From contig JAIUNM010000015.1 of NCBI GenBank assembly GCA_020162035.1, forward strand, positions 26,212 through 90,211: a stretch of DNA of 64,000 bases. Direction: 5' to 3'. The position numbers and the translations under genes are program-made. Below are positions 59,122 through 64,000 of the stretch, one piece after another; the first letter of the stretch is position 1, and each line of letters opens with the position of its first letter. This DNA is from Bacteroidota bacterium (lineage in GTDB: Bacteria; Bacteroidota; Bacteroidia; B-17B0; Aurantibacillaceae). The notes below the pieces were generated by a model. That model saw nothing but the letters and a program-made list of their open reading frames with translations, had not been told where the DNA came from and did not search any database.

Positions 59122-59463
59122 TTAATTTATTATAACTTTAATAATAAATTTTTTTGTCTCTAAGGTATCGGTATGTTTACGTTTTACAAAAATTAAAGTA
59201 TCTACACCATTTTGTATTGATTGATAGTTAAAATCAATTCCTTTTTCTTTTCCTCGCCATGTTTGGCTTAATTCGTTAATGTTTTTTAATGAAATATTTT
59301 TTTGTTGCCATGTATAACCGTCGGTGTGATTTTCGGGCAAGTTAATTTTAAATTTTTCGTTTAACTTAACTTCATTTACAATTGGAGCTTCTGCGTTTAT
59401 ATTTTTGTAACTGCATGAAAAATTAATTAATACCAAAATTAAAACACTCAATAGGTTTTTCAT
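59122..59463 (-). CDS. Putative chagasin-like (I42) lipoprotein
   Basis: A 113-residue protein with a lipobox (LINFSCS). The segment ENHTDGYTWQQ resembles the NPTTGYxW loop of chagasin-type inhibitors of cysteine proteases, and GIDFNYQSIQNGVDTLIFVKR resembles their second loop region. The match is short, so the function is a suggestion only. It sits four bases after the VWA gene stop. Confidence 0.5.
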   Translation of the reverse strand: MKNLLSVLILVLINFSCSYKNINAEAPIVNEVKLNEKFKINLPENHTDGYTWQQKNISLKNINELSQTWRGKEKGIDFNYQSIQNGVDTLIFVKRKHTDTLETKKFIIKVIIN

Positions 59464-59466
59464 AAA

Positions 59467-61509
59467 TTAAATAGTTAAATACATTTTTCTGAAGTACCAC
59501 TCTAAAGCCATTAATATAATAATTGCTATAATTAACCATTTAAAATTAATTAATTGATTTGTGTTATTTTCAGAAAAAGTTATCGGTTTAATTGTTTGGT
59601 TGTTTTTAATTAAATCAGGTATTTCGTTCATTTGAGATACGTTTAAAAATTTTCCATTTGTAGTTGAAGCAAGTTGATACAACAGCTGATGATTAGCTAC
59701 AGTATTAATTTTTTCGGTAACTAAAGGTTTAATAATAAACGAGCCTTCTTTTTTAAATAATTCTGTTCCTAATTTTGTTTGTGCTTTGTATGAATACTCG
59801 CCAATTGGTAATTCGCCAATATTTAATTGATATGCATTTCCCAATTTATTAAATGTAAATTGAAATTTTTTGTTTTGATTGTTTGTTACTGTTAATAACA
59901 CATCTTCTGTGTTTACTAATTCATAACTTTTATTAAACACCTCAGCACTAAACTCTATGCTTTCATTTTCATTTACAATTTTTGGTGCCTTTACTCTAAA
60001 AAAACTTTTATCATTTTTAACAGTTAGATATTGAACTGATTTTAAAATTAATTCATTAAATAAATTATAATTTTGATTTTCAGCATACTCTCTTAATTTC
60101 CATCGCCACAATCCATCTCCATAAAAATAACCAGACTTTAATCCATCAACATCTTTAAAAAACAACAAAGGGTTATTGGTTTCAACCGATCCTATTTTTT
60201 GTTTAAATAAAACGCCATCTCCAGCATTTGCATTATAATTCCCAAAGGGAGAATTAACTGCGGGATAAGCATCGATAAAACTTTTTAACTCGTTACTAAT
60301 AACAAACGAATTAAAATTTTTATCTAAAACAGGAGTAACTTCGTTAGTTCTATTATAGCTAACTTTTTCAGATGTTGCTATATAAAATGCAGGGATTAAA
60401 TTTTTAATAGATTCTTTTATTACTAAAGCATTTGAAGATTCATTTCCGCCATGTAAAATTATTAATGAAAATTCTTTAAGTGGAGATTTAACCTCATTAA
60501 TTTGTGTATAATTAATCTCATAAGTACCAAGTTCATCTAAAACAGATTTAATTGCTGCAATATCTGGATGAGGAGAATTAGCAATAATTAATATCTTTTC
60601 CTTATTATCAATTACATCAATTAAAAAATGACTATAGTTGTTTAGTTTATTTTTTTCTTCATCAAAAACTGTTATTGCCACATCGTATTTTTGAACACCA
60701 GGCTTTATTGCTTCTGCCGTAAAACTAATACTTGAAAATAAACTGTTTTGGTTAATGTTAATTTTTTTTGATGAAATTGACTTACCTTCTTTACTTAAAG
60801 TAACCTGCAATTCTTTCCCTAATAATTTTTTAGAATTAATATTTACTTCTATTGGAAAAACATTTCCAAGATAGGCAATACTATTATGATTTATTTTTTG
60901 TATGCTCGCATCTGCAAATTCTGTAGTATCTCCAACTGCAACACTATAAATAGGGTAATCTATTTTTTTAGTGCGATAAATTGGGTTAGTGCCTTCGTTA
61001 TAAATTCCATCGCTAACTAAAACTAATGCACCTATACTTAAATTAGCATAATCATTTTCTATTTTCGAAAATAAATCATCTATGTTGGTTTTTTTAAAAT
61101 TGAATTTATTATCTAAAACATTAACTGAAGATGTTTTATCTCCAAACTCAATAAGTTTAACATCAAATAATTGAGATAGATTGTTTTTAATATTCTCAAT
61201 ATTTTTAATTAAAGTATTTTTAAGTAATAAACTGTCTTTGGCACTAATAATACTTTCAGACTTATCAACTGCAATTAAAATTACTGGTTGTTGTGTTTTA
61301 TTAGTAATTGATTTAAAAAATATATTTAAGAGCAAATAACAAATTAATGTTGTAAATAAAAACCTTGTGATAAACAAAAAGTAAAATAAACTTTTAGTTA
61401 TACTAGAATTACTTTTATGTTTAAAATAGGTTAATAAAGCAATTGCAAGACCAATTAATACACAGCATAAATGCCATATTATATTAGAATTATTTACAAT
61501 AGTTTGCAT
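59467..61509 (-). CDS. VWA-domain membrane protein
   Basis: A 680-residue protein with two N-terminal helices (about 10-27 and 40-62), a von Willebrand A-like domain at about 75-195 (ILIAVDKSESI, with VLVSDGIYNEG later), large beta-rich extracytoplasmic regions and a last membrane helix (about 655-672). The layout resembles Bacteroidota membrane proteins with a VWA followed by a class I amidotransferase-like fold. The first metal site reads DKSES rather than DxSxS with both serines free, close to normal. Function unknown. Confidence 0.72.
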   Translation of the reverse strand: MQTIVNNSNIIWHLCCVLIGLAIALLTYFKHKSNSSITKSLFYFLFITRFLFTTLICYLLLNIFFKSITNKTQQPVILIAVDKSESIISAKDSLLLKNTLIKNIENIKNNLSQLFDVKLIEFGDKTSSVNVLDNKFNFKKTNIDDLFSKIENDYANLSIGALVLVSDGIYNEGTNPIYRTKKIDYPIYSVAVGDTTEFADASIQKINHNSIAYLGNVFPIEVNINSKKLLGKELQVTLSKEGKSISSKKININQNSLFSSISFTAEAIKPGVQKYDVAITVFDEEKNKLNNYSHFLIDVIDNKEKILIIANSPHPDIAAIKSVLDELGTYEINYTQINEVKSPLKEFSLIILHGGNESSNALVIKESIKNLIPAFYIATSEKVSYNRTNEVTPVLDKNFNSFVISNELKSFIDAYPAVNSPFGNYNANAGDGVLFKQKIGSVETNNPLLFFKDVDGLKSGYFYGDGLWRWKLREYAENQNYNLFNELILKSVQYLTVKNDKSFFRVKAPKIVNENESIEFSAEVFNKSYELVNTEDVLLTVTNNQNKKFQFTFNKLGNAYQLNIGELPIGEYSYKAQTKLGTELFKKEGSFIIKPLVTEKINTVANHQLLYQLASTTNGKFLNVSQMNEIPDLIKNNQTIKPITFSENNTNQLINFKWLIIAIIILMALEWYFRKMYLTI

Positions 61510-61576
61510 TATTAATGCAACTAAGTTAATATAAAATTATTGCATGAATTATAAAAAACAAAAGTACGTGGTTAAA

Positions 61577-62323
61577 TTAGGTTAACATTCCGCCACAAAC
61601 ATTTATGCATTGTCCAGTTATATATGTGCTTAAATCACTTGCTAAAAACAAAGTTAAGTTTGCAACATCTTCAGTACTTCCACCACGCTTTAAAGGAATA
61701 GTATCGCGCCATTGTTGAACTACTTTTTCATCTAAAGCCCCTGTCATTTCAGTTTCAATAAAACCAGGAGCAATTGCATTACATCTAATGTTTCTTGAAC
61801 CCAACTCTAATGCAACAGATTTTGTAAAACCAATAATGCCAGCTTTGCTAGCCGCATAATTAGATTGACCAGCATTGCCTTTTACACCAACAACAGAACT
61901 CATATTAATTATACTGCCTTTTTTTGCTTTTAACATAGGACGTTGAACAGCTTTAGTTAAATTAAAAACAGATTTTAAGTTAGCAGACATTACTTCATCC
62001 CATTGTTGTTCACTCATACGCATTAATAATGTATCTCTTGTAATACCAGCATTATTAACTAAAACATCAATTGTTCCAAATTCTGTTACAACATCGTTTA
62101 CTAATGTATCTGCCGCGCTAAAATTTCCAGCATCGCTTTTATAGCCTTTAGCCTTAATACCATAAGACGAAAGTTCACTTTCTAAAGCCTTTGCCTTTTC
62201 ATCGCTACTTAAATACGTAAATGCTATATTTGCTCCTTGTTTTGCAAATAATTCAGCAATTCCTTTCCCAATACCTCTTGATGCACCAGTTATAAGAACA
62301 ACTTTGTTTTCTAATAATTTCAT
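61577..62323 (-). CDS. fabG: 3-oxoacyl-ACP reductase FabG
   Basis: A 248-residue SDR of fatty acid synthesis. TGASRGIG starts at residue 13, NNAG is at about 90-93, the catalytic Ser is in NMSSVVG and Tyr/Lys in YAASKAG. ALELGSRNIRCNAIAPGFIETEMT is typical of FabG. It reduces 3-oxoacyl-ACP with NADPH. A TAAATTTG element lies 46 bases upstream. Confidence 0.92.
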   Translation of the reverse strand: MKLLENKVVLITGASRGIGKGIAELFAKQGANIAFTYLSSDEKAKALESELSSYGIKAKGYKSDAGNFSAADTLVNDVVTEFGTIDVLVNNAGITRDTLLMRMSEQQWDEVMSANLKSVFNLTKAVQRPMLKAKKGSIINMSSVVGVKGNAGQSNYAASKAGIIGFTKSVALELGSRNIRCNAIAPGFIETEMTGALDEKVVQQWRDTIPLKRGGSTEDVANLTLFLASDLSTYITGQCINVCGGMLT

Positions 62324-62368
62324 TTTTTGATTTTTGTTAATTTATGGTTTAATAAACTGTTAAAAATC

Positions 62369-62376
62369 CAAATTTA
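62369..62376 (-). promoter_or_regulatory. -7 element for fabG
   Basis: The minus strand reads TAAATTTG, 46 bases before the fabG ATG; no clear -33 TTG. Confidence 0.45.
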
Positions 62377-62421
62377 GCTTTAATTAATTAGAATATTTAA
62401 TGTTAAATTTTAACATAAATT

Positions 62422-62429
62422 TAACTTTG
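62422..62429 (+). promoter_or_regulatory. -7 element for the large secreted protein gene
   Basis: TAACTTTG fits TAnnTTTG and lies 48 bases before the ATG at 62477; no convincing -33 element. Confidence 0.4.
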
Positions 62430-62476
62430 GCACAATATTTGTAAAATTAAGTTAAAAATTAAAAAAACTGTATAAA

Positions 62477-64000
62477 ATGAGAAGCAAAACAAAACTTAAA
62501 TTATTTTTAATGCTTGGTTTTATTTCGTTTATAAGCACTTATAATGCTCAAAACGAAGATCTTAGAAAAAAAATCACGTATGTTTATTCTTCAGATTCGA
62601 TTGATGGATTTGATGAAATTTCTGCTAAAGCCATTGCTTTAGAAAATAAATATTTTGGTCAAGAGTTTAAATATTTTATGTACGAACAAAAAAGATTGTT
62701 TGTTAAACAAAAATATAATTTACCAACTGTAATTACAGAATACCGTCAAGTTGTACCAACAATTGCAAGTAGAGCAAATAGTTCGATGCCAAGTTCTGGC
62801 GCTTGTAATAACGAAGATTTTGAAGATCAAACTGGTGTTGCTGGTCCAAACATTGCTGGCCCTGTTGCAGGTTGGACTTTATTTGGTGGTGTAGGTTCTG
62901 CGGCATCTAATTTTTGTTCTCCTTCAGCACCTGGTGCAACAGCAAATTATACAGTATTTAACTCTCCTGTTGTAGATAATTTTATGATTGCACCAAACAA
63001 TGTGATAAGTTCATATTTTGATGCTACTTCATTTACTCAACCTGCAGGTAGCAGTTTTATTAGATTAAATAATGCTTCAGCAGGGGCTAAAGTTGTTCGT
63101 TTATCTAAAACTTATTTAGTTTCTCCAACTAATGCAATTTTTAGATATGCTTATAGAGCTGTGATCTCAAATCCTGGTCACAGTTGTTGCAGTCAGCCTG
63201 GTTTTAAAATTAATGTTACTATTACAAACACTACAACGGGTACTTCAACTGTATTGGCTTGTCCTAATATTACAGTTGCAGCTGGTACATCTTGTGGACC
63301 TGCTGCTCCAGGTTTTGCTACAGGTAATCCTTTAAATGGTTCCCCATCTGCTTATAATCCAGCTTGGGTTCCTTCATCTATTGATTTATCTCCATACCTA
63401 GGGAATAATGTAACGTTAGATGTGTTTGCGATTGACTGCTCAGCTTCTGGACATGCAGGTTATGTATATTTTGATGCATTATGCCAACCAATGACAATTG
63501 TAGGTAATGGTAATTTATTTCCTGCTGGTACAAATAGTATTTTAATTCCTACTTGTGGGGCTGCTGGTGCTACTATTACTGCGCCTCCTGGTTTAGGGCC
63601 TTACACTTGGACTTCTAGTGCAATTACTATCCCTCCTGGTTTTGCTTCGCCTAGTTTTACTAATACAACTTTAATTACTAGCCAAAACGGTACAGTTGAT
63701 TTAATTATGACTCCTGCTGGTGCTTGCGCGCCTATTGTTAAAACATTATCTGTTATTAATACACAAGCACCTCAAGCTTTAATTACGGTTAGTAACGTAG
63801 CTTGCCCTCCAGGGCCAACTATTGCTTGCGTTAGTTTAACTACTGCTGGGTCTGCTTCTGTTGGGCCTACTATCGTTTGGACTCCAACTCCGGGTTCTTT
63901 ATCTAGTAACTCTTTACAAGCTTGTGGGTTTACACCTACTATTGGTAACGTTACTGTTTATGATACTTATAGCTGTGCTATTACTCGAACTTTTCAAATT
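62477..64000 (+). CDS. Large secreted repeat-type protein (partial, runs off the window)
   Basis: The frame opened by ATG 62477 has no stop through base 64000, giving at least 508 residues. It begins with a signal peptide (MRSKTKLKLFLMLGFISFISTYNAQ), then a 75-residue charged segment, then a domain of about 260 residues beginning ACNNEDFEDQTG, followed by Gly/Pro/Thr/Cys-rich segments such as TAPPGLGPYTWTS that look like the Ig/PKD-type modules of Bacteroidota adhesins. Base use shifts to more G and C in this gene. Long extracellular proteins of this kind usually end in a type IX sorting tail, which would lie outside the window. Confidence 0.8.
   Translation, partial: MRSKTKLKLFLMLGFISFISTYNAQNEDLRKKITYVYSSDSIDGFDEISAKAIALENKYFGQEFKYFMYEQKRLFVKQKYNLPTVITEYRQVVPTIASRANSSMPSSGACNNEDFEDQTGVAGPNIAGPVAGWTLFGGVGSAASNFCSPSAPGATANYTVFNSPVVDNFMIAPNNVISSYFDATSFTQPAGSSFIRLNNASAGAKVVRLSKTYLVSPTNAIFRYAYRAVISNPGHSCCSQPGFKINVTITNTTTGTSTVLACPNITVAAGTSCGPAAPGFATGNPLNGSPSAYNPAWVPSSIDLSPYLGNNVTLDVFAIDCSASGHAGYVYFDALCQPMTIVGNGNLFPAGTNSILIPTCGAAGATITAPPGLGPYTWTSSAITIPPGFASPSFTNTTLITSQNGTVDLIMTPAGACAPIVKTLSVINTQAPQALITVSNVACPPGPTIACVSLTTAGSASVGPTIVWTPTPGSLSSNSLQACGFTPTIGNVTVYDTYSCAITRTFQI

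Noticed and set aside
1..64000. CRISPR arrays, insertion sequences, integrases or att sites
   Set aside because: No regularly spaced direct repeats, transposase motifs or integrase genes were seen; the tmRNA neighbourhood has no duplicated 3' end.

Overview
The window is compact, AT-rich chromosomal DNA (roughly 70 % A+T by eye) from a member of the Bacteroidota, most likely a Flavobacteriales-like or related free-living lineage; I do not name a genus. The evidence is the promoter style (TTG/TTTG, 19-21 bases, then TAnnTTTG in front of tRNA, rplS, yceI and ccm genes), A-rich leaders with little Shine-Dalgarno sequence, many TTG/GTG starts, and Bacteroidota families: DUF983, DUF2520, a CcmD-like protein, a PorE-like TPR/beta-propeller/OmpA protein, a type IX secretion tail remnant and a large secreted repeat-type protein. 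No transposase, integrase, phage gene or CRISPR array was seen.

Layout. 1-1.3 kb: end of purA, trpS, tRNA-Glu. 1.3-6.5 kb (minus): cytochrome c maturation operon ccmC-ccmD-like-ccmE-ccmF followed by a DUF2520 Rossmann protein and a KdsC-type phosphatase. 6.5-7.7 kb: marR and yceI with tandem palindromic operators. 7.8-11.9 kb: alpha/beta hydrolase, aminopeptidase P, and a glycosyltransferase fused to a remnant-like sugar-phosphate-transferase scaffold; then tRNA-Arg. 12.3-21.2 kb (minus): two loosely recognised membrane proteins, SDR, amino-acid permease, a chain of overlapping small genes (GNAT, TolB-like propeller, PAP2, DUF983) and a persulfide dioxygenase-rhodanese fusion. 21.3-23.7 kb: aminomuconate-deaminase-like RidA, secreted NTR-like protein, pyrophosphatase, small lipoprotein, rplS with leader. 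23.9-27.7 kb (plus): tRNA-Leu, then a cytochrome c lipoprotein, ECF sigma factor, eukaryote-type PTPS and FolE run, cupin, thioesterase and a class I amidotransferase. 27.7-34.8 kb: ABC-F ATPase, RuvB, a secreted protein, GNAT, AsmA-like protein. 34.8-38 kb: methyltransferase, flippase and RsmB-like enzyme. 38-44.1 kb: PorE-like and TPR proteins divergent from a secreted TPR-CHAT caspase-like protein. 44.2-54.4 kb: RidA, MBOAT/SGNH O-acylation pair after ArfB, an amidase-RluA-HrpB operon, FolC. 54.4-55 kb: tmRNA and a 27-codon type IX sorting-tail remnant. 55-64 kb: PhyH dioxygenase, DEAD-box helicase, ManC, putative chagasin-like lipoprotein, VWA protein, FabG, and the start of a large secreted protein running off the window.

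How it fits together. Most genes are household functions in tight operons. Threads linking them are c-type cytochrome assembly (ccm plus a one-heme lipoprotein), envelope and polysaccharide building (KdsC, ManC, glycosyltransferase, flippase, MBOAT/SGNH), type IX secretion (PorE-like protein, sorting-tail remnant, large secreted protein) and ribosome rescue (tmRNA plus ArfB). The most notable signals are: the DUF2520 gene that has no ordinary start codon and lies in frame behind the ccmF stop; the three copies of a MarR-type palindrome; the secreted CHAT protein facing the PorE-like operon; the CxxxY CcmE; and the decayed sorting tail next to tmRNA.
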